64,000 nucleotides of DNA from 38-11 sp964539975 (GTDB taxonomy: Bacteria > Bacillota > Clostridia > Tissierellales > Dethiosulfatibacteraceae). Each line of letters opens with the position of its first letter. The first letter of the stretch is position 1. The notes below the pieces were generated by a model. The model ran no database searches and had not been told where the DNA came from. It saw only the letters and a list, made by a program, of their open reading frames with translations. The position numbers and the translations under genes were made by a program. Shown piece by piece: positions 40,421-49,148 of this stretch. The stretch is from positions 1 through 64,000 of the forward strand of contig CAZIKK010000005.1 of the NCBI GenBank assembly GCA_964539975.1, in the 5' to 3' direction.

Positions 40421-41029
40421 TTAATGTTTTGACTTGTTTTTGCTCATCAAAGGGCTTTTTAACCATTTTTCTCGGTCCACCTTGTAATGACATTCCACAT
40501 GAAGGGATTTATATCGTTCAATCATTTTCAATTCTTCTTTGTAGCAAACATGGCCTGCATACTCCAATGACTTTATGGAATTCAAGTTATCTTTCCAGAC
40601 TTGAGCATGTATTTCTCTTACACCTAGCTGATTAAAACAATAATCATACACCACCTGTCTGGCATCTTTCATATAACCTTTCCGCCAGTAAGCTCTTCCT
40701 ATTCTTTCAACTTCAGAAGGAATAATTCTGTTCCCCTCTCCATCTTCAATAGGCTTCCAAATCCAATACATCCCTACAATTCTACTAGTTTCTGAAGAGA
40801 TCATCGCCCATGACAAAATCTGAGGGATTGACTTAAATTTATCTAAATAATCTCTTGTCTCCATCACGTTGCTCGGTACATCCCCACCTGTCCATCGGTG
40901 AACATCCGGATCTTTCATCAACCGGTACCACTCTGGTGCATCTGATAGCACATTAATCTCTCTTAGCATCACTTTGCCCAAAATCAATATAGGTACTTTA
41001 TCCCCCAATTGCCTCACATCCTTAGTCAT
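40421..41029 (-). CDS. GNAT-family N-acetyltransferase
   Basis: A 202-residue GNAT protein of the RimJ/RimL type: GKVMLREINVLSDAPEWYRLMKDPDVHRWTGG near 18-49, RIVGMYWIW near 83, RIGRAYWRKGYMKDARQVVYDYCFNQLGVREIHAQVWKDNLNSIKSLEYAGHVC near 108-160. It probably acetylates an amino group on a protein or small molecule. The ATG at 41029 has no clear ribosome site; a start further in is possible. It stands alone, divergent from the tetR gene. Confidence 0.8.
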   Translation of the reverse strand: MTKDVRQLGDKVPILILGKVMLREINVLSDAPEWYRLMKDPDVHRWTGGDVPSNVMETRDYLDKFKSIPQILSWAMISSETSRIVGMYWIWKPIEDGEGNRIIPSEVERIGRAYWRKGYMKDARQVVYDYCFNQLGVREIHAQVWKDNLNSIKSLEYAGHVCYKEELKMIERYKSLHVECHYKVDREKWLKSPLMSKNKSKH

Positions 41030-41082
41030 TGCTATAACAAATTTATACCCAGAATTTTCGTAATTATTCGGAAACGATCAAA

Positions 41083-41111
41083 TTGACTTTTATTTTCGAT
41101 CATGGTATTAT
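41083..41111 (+). promoter_or_regulatory. tetR promoter
   Basis: TTGACT at 41083-41088, a 17-nt spacer and TATTAT at 41106-41111. The first operator palindrome begins at the last base of the -10 box. Confidence 0.75.
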
Positions 41112-41124
41112 GACCTTAGAGTCA
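41111..41124 (+). promoter_or_regulatory. TetR operator 1
   Basis: TGACCTTAGAGTCA, an inverted repeat of pattern TGACY-N4-RGTCA, covers the transcription start of the tetR gene. The same pattern recurs twice before the exporter genes, so autorepression is likely. Confidence 0.7.
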
Positions 41125-41138
41125 CAAAGGAGGTGCCC

Positions 41139-41771
41139 ATGCCAAAACAAACATTCTATAATCTTCCCGAGGAAAAAAGAAATCGCATTGTGGAAGTAGC
41201 TATAGAGGAGTTTTCTTCCTATTCCTATACCAAATCCAGCATCAACCGCATCGTAAAACAATCTGATATTGCCAAAGGAAGCTTCTATCAGTATTTTGAA
41301 GACAAACTAGACCTTTATCAACATGTTCTTGCTTGCATAGCTGAAGAAAAAATGGCTTACATGCAAGCTTACACCAAAGAATTGACAAGTGGTGATTTTT
41401 TTGACTATTTAAAAGCAACTTATTCCTCTGGCATCGCCTTTGCCATGGAAAATCCTCTTTTTGCAAAAATTGGACTCCATTTAATGAAAGAAGATGAATC
41501 CACTCAAGAATTAATCATGGGAGACCTACAAGCAAAAGGTGAACATTATCTTAAAAACATGATCGTGAACGCTCAACAACAAGGATCAATCCGAGATAGC
41601 ATTGACCCCGAATTTCTTGCCTTTGTCATCAATAAACTGAATTTTGCTTCTATAGAATATCTTAAGAAGGATCAATTTGGCGCCTCATTCTATTCCAATT
41701 ACGAATCTTTTTCTCAGGCTATCATCGATTTGATTAAAAATGGGATAAAAAAAGTTGACAATGAGGGTTAA
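41139..41771 (+). CDS. TetR/AcrR-family transcriptional regulator
   Basis: A 210-residue regulator. The helix-turn-helix covers residues 5-50 (RNRIVEVAIEEFSSYSYTKSSINRIVKQSDIAKGSFYQYFEDKLDLY) and an all-helical ligand domain follows. ATG 41139 lies six bases after AAAGGAGG. It precedes an ABC-2 exporter operon; shared palindromes at both promoters point to it as local repressor that releases when a drug or lipid-like ligand binds (inference). The exporter promoter lies inside its last codons. Confidence 0.92.
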   Translation: MPKQTFYNLPEEKRNRIVEVAIEEFSSYSYTKSSINRIVKQSDIAKGSFYQYFEDKLDLYQHVLACIAEEKMAYMQAYTKELTSGDFFDYLKATYSSGIAFAMENPLFAKIGLHLMKEDESTQELIMGDLQAKGEHYLKNMIVNAQQQGSIRDSIDPEFLAFVINKLNFASIEYLKKDQFGASFYSNYESFSQAIIDLIKNGIKKVDNEG

Positions 41772-41783
41772 TGGATTTATAAT
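41755..41783 (+). promoter_or_regulatory. Consensus promoter of ABC exporter operon
   Basis: TTGACA at 41755-41760 (inside the end of tetR), 17 nt, TATAAT at 41778-41783: a perfect consensus. Operators 2 and 3 begin at its -10 box and just downstream. Confidence 0.85.
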
Positions 41784-41812
41784 GACTTTGAGGTCATATG
41801 ACTCATTAGTCA
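41783..41812 (+). promoter_or_regulatory. TetR operators 2 and 3 in tandem
   Basis: TGACTTTGAGGTCA (41783-41796) and TGACTCATTAGTCA (41799-41812) share the TGACY-N4-RGTCA pattern with operator 1 and lie 16 bp apart centre to centre, so two repressor dimers could bind side by side over the start site of the exporter transcript. Confidence 0.7.
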
Positions 41813-41827
41813 CTAAAGGAGGTTCTT

Positions 41828-42682
41828 ATGATTCACGTTCAAAATTTGTTTCACTCATATTCAAAAAATGATCAGTACGCAGTAAAAAATGTCTCATTTG
41901 AAATTGAGAAAGGCGAGGTGTTTGGTTTTCTAGGTCCAAGCGGCGCAGGAAAATCCACCACTCAAGGTGTCTTGACCGGCCTGTTGCAATTGCAAGCAGG
42001 AGAAGTTAGCGTGGTGGGATACGACATGAAAAAACCTTCCCGAGATTTGTTTAATAAGATTGGTGTTTCTTTTGAACAATCCAATGTCTACAATAAGTTG
42101 AGCGCTCTTGAGAATTTGGTTTTTTATCGGAAACTTTTTGATGTGCCAACAGTTGAACCTCTGACTTTACTCAAAATGGTTGGTTTGGACCATGTTGCTG
42201 ACAAAAAAACGGGTGAGTTTTCAAAAGGAATGAAGCATCGATTGACCTTTGCTAGGAGTATGCTGAATCAACCAGAATTGTGGTTTTTGGATGAACCTAC
42301 TACAGGACTGGATCCAGCCATCGCTAGTCAAATTAAAGATATCGTAAAAGAAAAAAACAATTCTGGCACCACTGTTTTTCTCACCACTCACAATATGTAT
42401 GTGGCTGACGAGCTATGTCATCGTGTGGCTTTCATTATTGATGGTGAAATCAAGTTGATTGATTCTCCTCGAAACCTCAAACTTCAATACGGAGAAAAAC
42501 TGGTTGAAGTAGAATACCGTGAAGACAATACATTGAAGAAATCTACTTTTTCTCTCCTCAAAGAACCTGATCGGATGGCGTTAAATGACATCATCCATTC
42601 AGGAAAAGTTGAAGTCATGCACACAAAAGAAGCGACTCTTGAAGAGATATTCATCAAAGTAACCGGTAGGGGGTTGAAGTAA
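41828..42682 (+). CDS. ABC transporter ATP-binding protein (drug exporter type)
   Basis: A 284-residue ATPase: Walker A GPSGAGKST at 36-44, Q-loop near 85, signature FSKGMKHRLTFARSM near 133-147, Walker B LWFLDEPTTGLDP near 154-166 and the switch histidine in LTTHNM near 188. The long C-terminal extension (from about 215) is typical of DrrA/NatA-type exporters. AAAGGAGG precedes the ATG. Its stop overlaps the next start (TAATG). It energises the two permeases that follow. Confidence 0.93.
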   Translation: MIHVQNLFHSYSKNDQYAVKNVSFEIEKGEVFGFLGPSGAGKSTTQGVLTGLLQLQAGEVSVVGYDMKKPSRDLFNKIGVSFEQSNVYNKLSALENLVFYRKLFDVPTVEPLTLLKMVGLDHVADKKTGEFSKGMKHRLTFARSMLNQPELWFLDEPTTGLDPAIASQIKDIVKEKNNSGTTVFLTTHNMYVADELCHRVAFIIDGEIKLIDSPRNLKLQYGEKLVEVEYREDNTLKKSTFSLLKEPDRMALNDIIHSGKVEVMHTKEATLEEIFIKVTGRGLK

Positions 42683-43719
42683 TGCGTCTTTGGTATAATT
42701 TTCTTAAAGACATGCGTTTGTCTTCCAAAAGTCTCTACTTTTACATGGAAATCGGGTTCACGTTGATTATCATCGCGGTTCTATTGTTTGCTGTCCCCGA
42801 AAATTTTGAATCCAACATGGCTATCTATGTCCATTCAGATATTGAATCCTCCTTTTATGACCAGTTGGTTGGGAACATAGACAGCCAAGAATCAGAATCG
42901 TGGCGTCTCCTTTCATCCCGAGAAGAAGTGATCGAAGCAATGGAGGATAATCGCAACAGCGTAGGCCTTGTGCTTTCCATGGCAAACAACCAAGTGCTAT
43001 TCGACTTCATTTTACAAGGTTATGAAAACGATTCTTTGAAAAACATTCTTCAAACAACTGTCGAAACCGCCTTTGCAAGTCAAGCCCCCCAGTTTGAGGA
43101 TTATACTTTCATCACAACTCTAGATCCTTCAGCTGAACGTTTAAGTGATCGCTTGAACCTTATTCCATTGGTGCTGACATTAAATGTCTCTTTTATGGGA
43201 CTGTTTGTCATAGCCGCCTATATCTTCCTGGACAAAGAAGAAGGCACCATTAAAGCCTTGGCAGTTTCTCCCAATCGCATGTGGGAATACTTATTGGGAA
43301 AAGTAGGCGTCATCATGGTATCCGGTATCCTCTCTGGGTTCTTGCTATTGTTTGCTTTGGTAGGTCCAAATGCACATTACGGACATTTTTTCGTCCTATT
43401 GGTAGCCACCAATTTATTTGGATCCGCGTTAGGGCTTTTTATCTCCAGCTTCTTTGATACTTTGGTCAAGGCAATGGGGTGGCTGTTTATGTCTGTCTTT
43501 ATTCTCGCTTTTGCCGGCACTTCCTATTTCATGCCCGCATTTTCACCTTTACCCATTCGGCTGTTGCCTTCTTACCCCATGCTATTTGCTTTCAGAGAAA
43601 TTCTTCTAGAAAATCCGGACCTATTCTTTGTATATGCCACTTCCTTGGGATTTCTTGCAATTGCTGTTGTTGTCTTTTTGGTCGCAAATCATCGTTTTGA
43701 AAGAACGTTAACCGTATAG
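42682..43719 (+). CDS. ABC-2 type permease
   Basis: A 345-residue membrane protein: one N-terminal helix (about 20-37), a large extracytoplasmic loop (38-160), then five to six helices including LTLNVSFMGLFVIAAYIFLDKEEGTIKALAVSP near 166-198, the ABC-2 (FLDKEEGTIKAL) signature. The EEGT cytoplasmic loop contacts the ATPase. It is coupled to the ATPase gene by overlap and precedes its partner permease by 9 bp. Confidence 0.9.
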   Translation: MRLWYNFLKDMRLSSKSLYFYMEIGFTLIIIAVLLFAVPENFESNMAIYVHSDIESSFYDQLVGNIDSQESESWRLLSSREEVIEAMEDNRNSVGLVLSMANNQVLFDFILQGYENDSLKNILQTTVETAFASQAPQFEDYTFITTLDPSAERLSDRLNLIPLVLTLNVSFMGLFVIAAYIFLDKEEGTIKALAVSPNRMWEYLLGKVGVIMVSGILSGFLLLFALVGPNAHYGHFFVLLVATNLFGSALGLFISSFFDTLVKAMGWLFMSVFILAFAGTSYFMPAFSPLPIRLLPSYPMLFAFREILLENPDLFFVYATSLGFLAIAVVVFLVANHRFERTLTV

Positions 43720-43728
43720 GAGGAAATC

Positions 43729-44730
43729 ATGCTTAAAAGAATTTTTGCAGTCATGTCACGTGATTTTGTAAGTGGTACCCGGGATTTCATGGTGGTTTAT
43801 ATTATAATTGCTCCTTTTCTTATTGCTTTGATTTTACGTGCCCTTATCCCCAGTGCAGGTGACACCACCATCAAGGTTGCTGTTTTGGACCAGATGGATC
43901 AAGAGATGGTTGCTTACCTTGAAAACTACGGACAAGTAGAAAGCTATTCAAATAGAGAACAGTTGGTGCAACGCATCGAAAAACATGACGACATTTATGG
44001 ATTGGTCCAAACTCATAACCAATACGAAATCATCCAACAAGGAAATGAACATCCTGAAGGATATGAGATACTAAAATTTGTGGTCAATAGTTGGCACAAT
44101 CAGGACGTTAACTTGCCTGTATCTGTCTCCATATCCGACATTGGTTGGCAATTACCGCCACTGAAACAATACGGTGCCAATTTTTTAATCGTATTTGGTT
44201 CAGTCTTTGGGGGCATGGTAATTCTAATATCTATTGTAGAAGAAAAAATGAGCAATACCTTGTCCGCCATCAACGTCTCTGCCATTTCAAAATGGGAATT
44301 TGTCATCGGAAAAGGGTTGTTAGGTTTCATCATCCCAATCATTGGAGCTCTTGGCTCTCTATTGATTCTTGGTTTCACTTCCATCAACTTCCTGATGGCC
44401 ATTGTAACGGTAGTCAGCATCGCCTTGATCAGTGTCATTATTGGCTTTAGTATTGGCGTTGTCAATACAGAACCCATTGGCGCTATCGCTGGGATGAAAA
44501 TTACGTTTCTTCCCATTATGGCCTCCATATTTGGTGGCATCTTTCTCGCTGAAAAATGGCATATTCTGTTGTACTGGTCTCCATTTTATTGGGCATTTCG
44601 ATCAGTGGATGCTATCCTTTTGCAAACTGCCACATGGTTTCTCGTTCTAAAAAACGCTCTCATCATCTTAGTCTTGACATCCATTGTATTCTTTTTGCTT
44701 AAAAAACGTATTCAACATGGTTTAAATTAA
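43729..44730 (+). CDS. ABC-2 type permease (partner)
   Basis: A 333-residue permease: N-terminal helix (about 17-40), a large extracytoplasmic loop, then helices from about 155 onward. The EEKMSNTLSAINVSAISKWEFVIGKGLLG stretch at about 168-196 is the ABC-2 coupling loop. It probably forms a heterodimer with the preceding permease. GGAGG precedes the ATG. Substrate unknown. Confidence 0.9.
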   Translation: MLKRIFAVMSRDFVSGTRDFMVVYIIIAPFLIALILRALIPSAGDTTIKVAVLDQMDQEMVAYLENYGQVESYSNREQLVQRIEKHDDIYGLVQTHNQYEIIQQGNEHPEGYEILKFVVNSWHNQDVNLPVSVSISDIGWQLPPLKQYGANFLIVFGSVFGGMVILISIVEEKMSNTLSAINVSAISKWEFVIGKGLLGFIIPIIGALGSLLILGFTSINFLMAIVTVVSIALISVIIGFSIGVVNTEPIGAIAGMKITFLPIMASIFGGIFLAEKWHILLYWSPFYWAFRSVDAILLQTATWFLVLKNALIILVLTSIVFFLLKKRIQHGLN

Positions 44731-44748
44731 TCCAAAGGAGGAATTTGT

Positions 44749-44955
44749 ATGAATGGTTTAGCGATTATTGGTATTTTACTGATTATTTATGGCATTGCCG
44801 TCGTTTTCATTGCGACTAAAAAACCCCCCACTGTATGGAACATGGCAAAAATTAGGGCATTTAAAAAAGTTCTCGGAGAGAAAGGCACGGTCATATTCTT
44901 CTATCTCTTTGCTGTGGCCTGTTGGGTTGTAGGTGTTTGGCTAATGTTGTCATAA
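44749..44955 (+). CDS. Small membrane protein of ABC exporter operon
   Basis: A 68-residue protein with two hydrophobic helices (about 3-22 and 48-66) and a basic central loop (KNIR-like ATKKPPTVWNMAKIRAFKKVLGEKG). AAAGGAGG precedes the ATG, 18 bp after the permease gene. It may assist or regulate the exporter. I do not recognise the family. Confidence 0.75.
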   Translation: MNGLAIIGILLIIYGIAVVFIATKKPPTVWNMAKIRAFKKVLGEKGTVIFFYLFAVACWVVGVWLMLS

Positions 44956-45010
44956 GCCTATCTGCACCGGAACTTTCACCCGTTAGTGGTCATCTATACT
45001 AGCGAACAAC

Positions 45011-45048
45011 AAAGGAGCTTTGATTTTGTCAAAGCTCCTTTCTATTTA
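45011..45048. terminator. Bidirectional terminator after ABC operon
   Basis: AAAGGAGCTTTGA pairs with TCAAAGCTCCTTT across a TTTTG loop, with T-rich sequence after. It separates the converging exporter and peptidase genes. Confidence 0.85.
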
Positions 45049-45061
45049 ATGTATTAATTTA

Positions 45062-46540
45062 TTAGCGATACGTGGTTCCGATATAAGCTTCCGGATTCAC
45101 TGTAGAACCATATTTTCTGACTTCAAAATGAACATGTGGACCTGTGCTATAACCTGTATTTCCAACTGATGCAATGGTTTTTCCTTGATAGACCTTCTCT
45201 CCGACCGAAACATGCAACTGAGAACAATGAGCATATCGAGTGGTAAATCCACCTCCATGGTCAATCTCGACCATATAACCATAATCGCCAAACCAACCTG
45301 AAAAGATGACTTCTCCACCATCTGCTGCTTTTATTGGCGTACCTGTTCTGGCAGCTATATCCAAACCGTAGTGAAATCCACCCCATCTCGCGCCATAACG
45401 AGAAGTGACACTTCCTGCTGGCAGCGGATTAATAAATGTACCCGTTCCTTTTTTAGGAGGTGGTTCTTGCGTTCCGTTATACATTACCCTTGCCACTGGC
45501 TCTTCGATTATTTCTTCTGAAAGGACTTCCCTGCTGATCTCAATGCCATTTTCTCTAACAACATAAGCTTCCACTTGTCGAATACCATTTTTACCAGCTG
45601 ATTTGGTAGAAAACTCGTCATTATACATCCAAGATACATACTCATACTCTGTTTCAAAAGGAATTCTTTCCTCAAAAACAGCTACTTCTATTGTTTGAAC
45701 AGATATGTATGGTTTGGGGACAATCAATGATAACTCATCTCCTGGGTGAATCAATTCCGGATTCTTATCCCTATTAGCCTCCATAAGCTCTTCTACAGAT
45801 AAATTGTGCCTGTGCGCTATGCCCCATAGGCTTTCGCCTTGTTCAACCACATGTACCTTTTCTTCCGTCGTCCCTTTTTGTAAAAAAGCCAACAAAGTGT
45901 TGTAATCATCTACTTCAAAGCCAGATACTTCTGTTTGAACAATTTCCACTTTTTCAGAAAAGTTCAAATCCAATATCTGATCTTCTTCCAATAGTTCTAA
46001 ATAAGGTTCTTTGATTTCTTCAAGCAGGCGTTCTGCATCACCCAGACAATGCAAAATGCCTATCATCTCACCATCTACCTGAATACCATAGGCGATAACG
46101 TTGTAGGCAATGTTCGATTCAATGCCCCTCTTTAATTGAATTCTACTAGTCAACTCCTCATCTTCCGCATGAGATGCCACATAATCTATTCTATTTGAAA
46201 CAACTATTTCAGAGTCACTTGTTCTTTCAATCGTCCACCTAATCTCTTCCAAGACACTCTCAACTACACTCTTGTCCCGAATCTGTCCTACATATTCACC
46301 ATCAAAATAAACCTCATAGGCTTTTGTGGCGATTTCTCTTTCCATCATTAATGAGGTCTGCACGTTTACAAAATTTGAAACATGGGATATAGTAAGAGTT
46401 GAGATAGTTAGGATCAGTAATACAACCAAATTTCGTGTATACTGACTTTGAAGGAATTGTCGTACGATTGAATTTGATGTTACCTGCTGAATGCATTTAT
46501 TTTGCTTAATCTGATGCAATAATCGATTGGCTTTATCCAT
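45062..46540 (-). CDS. LysM-G5-M23 cell-wall metallopeptidase
   Basis: A 492-residue envelope protein: one membrane helix near 30-50, a region of unknown fold (about 55-225), LysM (VVEQGESLWGIAHRHNLSVEELMEANR, about 230-275), G5 domain (about 276-365, with AYVVRENGIEISREVLSEE), then the M23 peptidase domain (about 375-490) with GGFHYGLDIAARTGTPIKA, YAHCSQLHVSVGEKV and GNTGYSTGPHVHFEV providing zinc and catalytic histidines. It likely cuts peptidoglycan cross-bridges at the cell surface. ATG 46540 follows GGAG; a TTG three bases upstream is possible. Confidence 0.93.
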   Translation of the reverse strand: MDKANRLLHQIKQNKCIQQVTSNSIVRQFLQSQYTRNLVVLLILTISTLTISHVSNFVNVQTSLMMEREIATKAYEVYFDGEYVGQIRDKSVVESVLEEIRWTIERTSDSEIVVSNRIDYVASHAEDEELTSRIQLKRGIESNIAYNVIAYGIQVDGEMIGILHCLGDAERLLEEIKEPYLELLEEDQILDLNFSEKVEIVQTEVSGFEVDDYNTLLAFLQKGTTEEKVHVVEQGESLWGIAHRHNLSVEELMEANRDKNPELIHPGDELSLIVPKPYISVQTIEVAVFEERIPFETEYEYVSWMYNDEFSTKSAGKNGIRQVEAYVVRENGIEISREVLSEEIIEEPVARVMYNGTQEPPPKKGTGTFINPLPAGSVTSRYGARWGGFHYGLDIAARTGTPIKAADGGEVIFSGWFGDYGYMVEIDHGGGFTTRYAHCSQLHVSVGEKVYQGKTIASVGNTGYSTGPHVHFEVRKYGSTVNPEAYIGTTYR

Positions 46541-46660
46541 CAATATTTTCTCCAGTCCATATTTTACTTCTTAGATTATACCACAAGTTGACCCATTCAA
46601 AAAGTTTAAATTGGATTTTGATTGATAATTAACAATTTGTTCGATGGTTCTATGGTAATA

Positions 46661-46670
46661 TGTTATAATA
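46661..46670 (+). promoter_or_regulatory. Predicted extended -10 promoter of dnaD-dnaI run
   Basis: TGTTATAAT (extended -10, TATAAT at 46665-46670) lies about 25 bp before the DnaD-like gene. A minus-strand TATAAT (46575-46580) in the same gap probably serves the peptidase gene. Confidence 0.55.
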
Positions 46671-46695
46671 TTAAAAAAAATTCTGAGGTGATCAC

Positions 46696-47736
46696 ATGCG
46701 CTTCAAGCTTCAACCAGAAAAAATTGATTTTGGCAACACATTGGTTGAAAATATCTTCATCAATGATTATATGCCTTTAGCTGAAGGGAATGCTGTCAAG
46801 GTTTATTTGCTCGGCTATAAATACGCGTTAGATAAAGAAACCACTTTTTCAAACGAAACCATTGCCAAAAACTTGGGAATGACTTTAATAGATGTTGAAT
46901 CTGCTTGGGTTTATTGGCAAGAGCAAGGCGTTGTCAAGCTCTATGACTATCCAGGAGACAACTATCAAATCGAATTTGTGAACCTTAAACAACATTATGT
47001 GGAAAACATCTACCGCCACATGCCCAAGCCTGTCACATCTCCAGCACAAGACAAGCCGGACTTCGACGACTTGATCGACGCCAATAAATCTCAAGCTTTT
47101 CGTGACATGTTCAGAGATATAGAGCTGGTTATAGGGCGCTTATTAACCGTGAATGAAAAACGCAACTTACTGGACTGGATCACCAAATATGGTGCCACTC
47201 CAGAGATTGTGGTTGAAACATTTAAATACACTTACGAAAAAAAACAAATAAAAAACATGCGCTATGTGGAGTCTATGCTAGCCGGCTGGCATGATCACAA
47301 TATCCATGATACCGACAGTTTAAATGACTACTTAGAGAACAAGCGAAAAAATTATAAATATTACAACATGGTCAGAAAGCAACTAGGTTTCACCCATCGT
47401 CAGCTAACCCAGGGCGAAAAAGAAATCATCGATCAATGGGTGGACCAATGGCATTTCCCCATGGATGTGATCGAACATGCCCTCTCTTTTTCCACTAAAA
47501 CCACCAGTCCTAACCTGAATTATTTTCATGCTATTCTTGAAAACTGGCAAAAAAAAGGGGCATTCACACTGGAGGCGATTCAACACTTAAAAAAAACACC
47601 CAGCAAACCCAGGAAAACGAGCAAGACTCACCATAATTTTGATCAACAATATACAAAAATGTCTGAAGAGGAACTTGAGAATCTAGCTCGAAAAAACCAT
47701 TACGAAACAATAGATGACAAAGAGGGACGCAAATGA
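46696..47736 (+). CDS. DnaD-domain replication protein
   Basis: A 346-residue protein with a DnaD/DnaB-type N-terminal winged-helix part (FINDYMPLAEGNAVKVYLLGYKYALDKETTFSNETIAKNLGM, near 20-60) and one or two DnaD C-terminal domains (about 130-215 with LLTVNEKRNLLDWITKYGATPEIVVETFKYTYEKKQIKNMRYVESMLAGW; about 233-297 with QWHFPMDVIEHALSF). The family primes replication by helping load the helicase. It overlaps the following DnaI/DnaC-type loader gene by 4 bp. GAGGTGAT precedes the ATG. Confidence 0.9.
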   Translation: MRFKLQPEKIDFGNTLVENIFINDYMPLAEGNAVKVYLLGYKYALDKETTFSNETIAKNLGMTLIDVESAWVYWQEQGVVKLYDYPGDNYQIEFVNLKQHYVENIYRHMPKPVTSPAQDKPDFDDLIDANKSQAFRDMFRDIELVIGRLLTVNEKRNLLDWITKYGATPEIVVETFKYTYEKKQIKNMRYVESMLAGWHDHNIHDTDSLNDYLENKRKNYKYYNMVRKQLGFTHRQLTQGEKEIIDQWVDQWHFPMDVIEHALSFSTKTTSPNLNYFHAILENWQKKGAFTLEAIQHLKKTPSKPRKTSKTHHNFDQQYTKMSEEELENLARKNHYETIDDKEGRK

Positions 47737-48719
47737 AGCAGGATGTAATGATTCATATCCAAAAAAACTACCAACGCAAGCGCAATCAGTCAAAACAGGA
47801 TCTTGAAATGCGAAAATCAGAAATCTATGACATGTTACCGCGAATTCGAGAAATAGATCTTCAAATTGCAAAATTCAGCCTAGATTTGTCTCGTCTGCTA
47901 TTAAACAAACCAGACAATCTTTCAGAGCAAATCAATGCCCATAAACAATCTATCCAACACCTTAAATCAGAAAAGAAGTCTATTCTGAAAGCTAAGGGCA
48001 TCCCGGAAATATATCTAAAGGAAGTCCATTCATGCGCCACTTGTCGCGACACTGGCTATGATGATGACGGCAATATGTGCACCTGCTACCGTCAAAGTCT
48101 CATAGATGCTTTGTACCATGTGTCTGGATTAAAGGAAGTCTTGAAAAGAGAAAACTTTGATACATTCGACTTAAGCAGATTTGATGACATTCCTTTTGGA
48201 AAGGAACGACTCACACCAAAAGACAATATGAAAGTCATCTTGAAGCATGGTCTTCAATTTGCCGATGATTTTTCCAATCACTCCCGTAACTTGTTGTTCT
48301 ACGGCGGCACTGGATTGGGAAAAACGTTTATGTGCAATTGTATAGCCAAAGAACTTATCAATTCTGGCGTAGTTGTCTTATATCAGACCTCCTTCAAATT
48401 ATTTGAGACGATAAGCGAACACAAATTTAATCGCCAATTGGAATCTCCCGAGAACAAGGATAATTTCAATCTGATCTACCATGCCGATTTGTTGATCATT
48501 GATGATTTGGGTGCTGAATCCATCAATTCCTTCACTGTTACAGAACTGTTCAACATCATCAACACCCGCATGATCACAGAGAAAAAGACCATTATCTCAA
48601 CCAATTTGTCTTTGGAAAAACTATCAGAACTCTACTCTGATAGAATTATCTCTAGACTGGTAAGCCACTACGATATCTTCAAATTCTACGGCAAAGATAT
48701 CCGGACCAAGAGAGGTTAA
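47733..48719 (+). CDS. DnaI/DnaC-type helicase loader ATPase
   Basis: A 328-residue AAA+ protein: helical N-terminus (1-90), a cysteine motif CATCRDTGYDDDGNMCTCYR at about 107-126 that fits the zinc-binding N-domain of DnaI-like loaders, Walker A YGGTGLGKTFMCN near 190-202, Walker B LLIIDDLGAE near 250 and sensor 1 IISTNLS near 288. It loads the DnaB-type replicative helicase onto DNA. Paired with the DnaD-domain gene upstream, as in Firmicutes. Confidence 0.92.
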   Translation: MKQDVMIHIQKNYQRKRNQSKQDLEMRKSEIYDMLPRIREIDLQIAKFSLDLSRLLLNKPDNLSEQINAHKQSIQHLKSEKKSILKAKGIPEIYLKEVHSCATCRDTGYDDDGNMCTCYRQSLIDALYHVSGLKEVLKRENFDTFDLSRFDDIPFGKERLTPKDNMKVILKHGLQFADDFSNHSRNLLFYGGTGLGKTFMCNCIAKELINSGVVVLYQTSFKLFETISEHKFNRQLESPENKDNFNLIYHADLLIIDDLGAESINSFTVTELFNIINTRMITEKKTIISTNLSLEKLSELYSDRIISRLVSHYDIFKFYGKDIRTKRG

Positions 48720-48720
48720 C

Positions 48721-49140
48721 ATGCTGTCATCAGACACATTAAAGCGCGGTTTAAGCAAAGGGCTCCATGTCATGATCATGCTGGCAAAAATTATGTTGCC
48801 GGTTTATTTAGTTGTAGAATCATTGAGGGCATCTGGTTTGCTTGAAACCGTGTCGAGGTTTTTTGTGCCATTCATGACCGTACTAGGTTTGCCTGGAGAA
48901 GCTGCCTTCGCTCTGATAATAGGTGCTGCCGTAAACATATATGCAGCATTAGGTGTGTTGGTCTCCATTGACCTAACCGCCAAGCAAGCTACTATAATCG
49001 CTATTGTCCTATCTATTTCCCATAATCTGATCGGCGAAACCGTTGTGATTAGAAAAATCGGGGTCAACCCCTATTTCATTGCCGGTCTAAGAATCTTTTC
49101 AGCCTTTGTCGTGGGAGCGATTTTAAATCTAATACTGTAG
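48721..49140 (+). CDS. Gate-domain (nucleoside recognition) membrane protein
   Basis: A 139-residue protein with about four membrane helices and a single Gate domain: AKIMLPVYLVVESLRASGLLETVSRFFVPFMTVLGLPGEAAFALIIGAAVNIYAALG near 20-78. The similar gene eight bases downstream forms its pair, as SpmA/SpmB-like and YjiH/YjiG-like proteins do. Start ATG 48721 one base after the loader stop; GAGAGG upstream. Function unknown, perhaps transport or envelope. Confidence 0.75.
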   Translation: MLSSDTLKRGLSKGLHVMIMLAKIMLPVYLVVESLRASGLLETVSRFFVPFMTVLGLPGEAAFALIIGAAVNIYAALGVLVSIDLTAKQATIIAIVLSISHNLIGETVVIRKIGVNPYFIAGLRIFSAFVVGAILNLIL

Positions 49141-49148
49141 GTGAATCT

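Noticed and set aside
46617..46634. A second Rex operator between the M23 peptidase and dnaD genes
   Set aside because: TTGATTG-N4-TTAACAA has one good half-site only, with three mismatches in the other, and sits before genes with no redox role.
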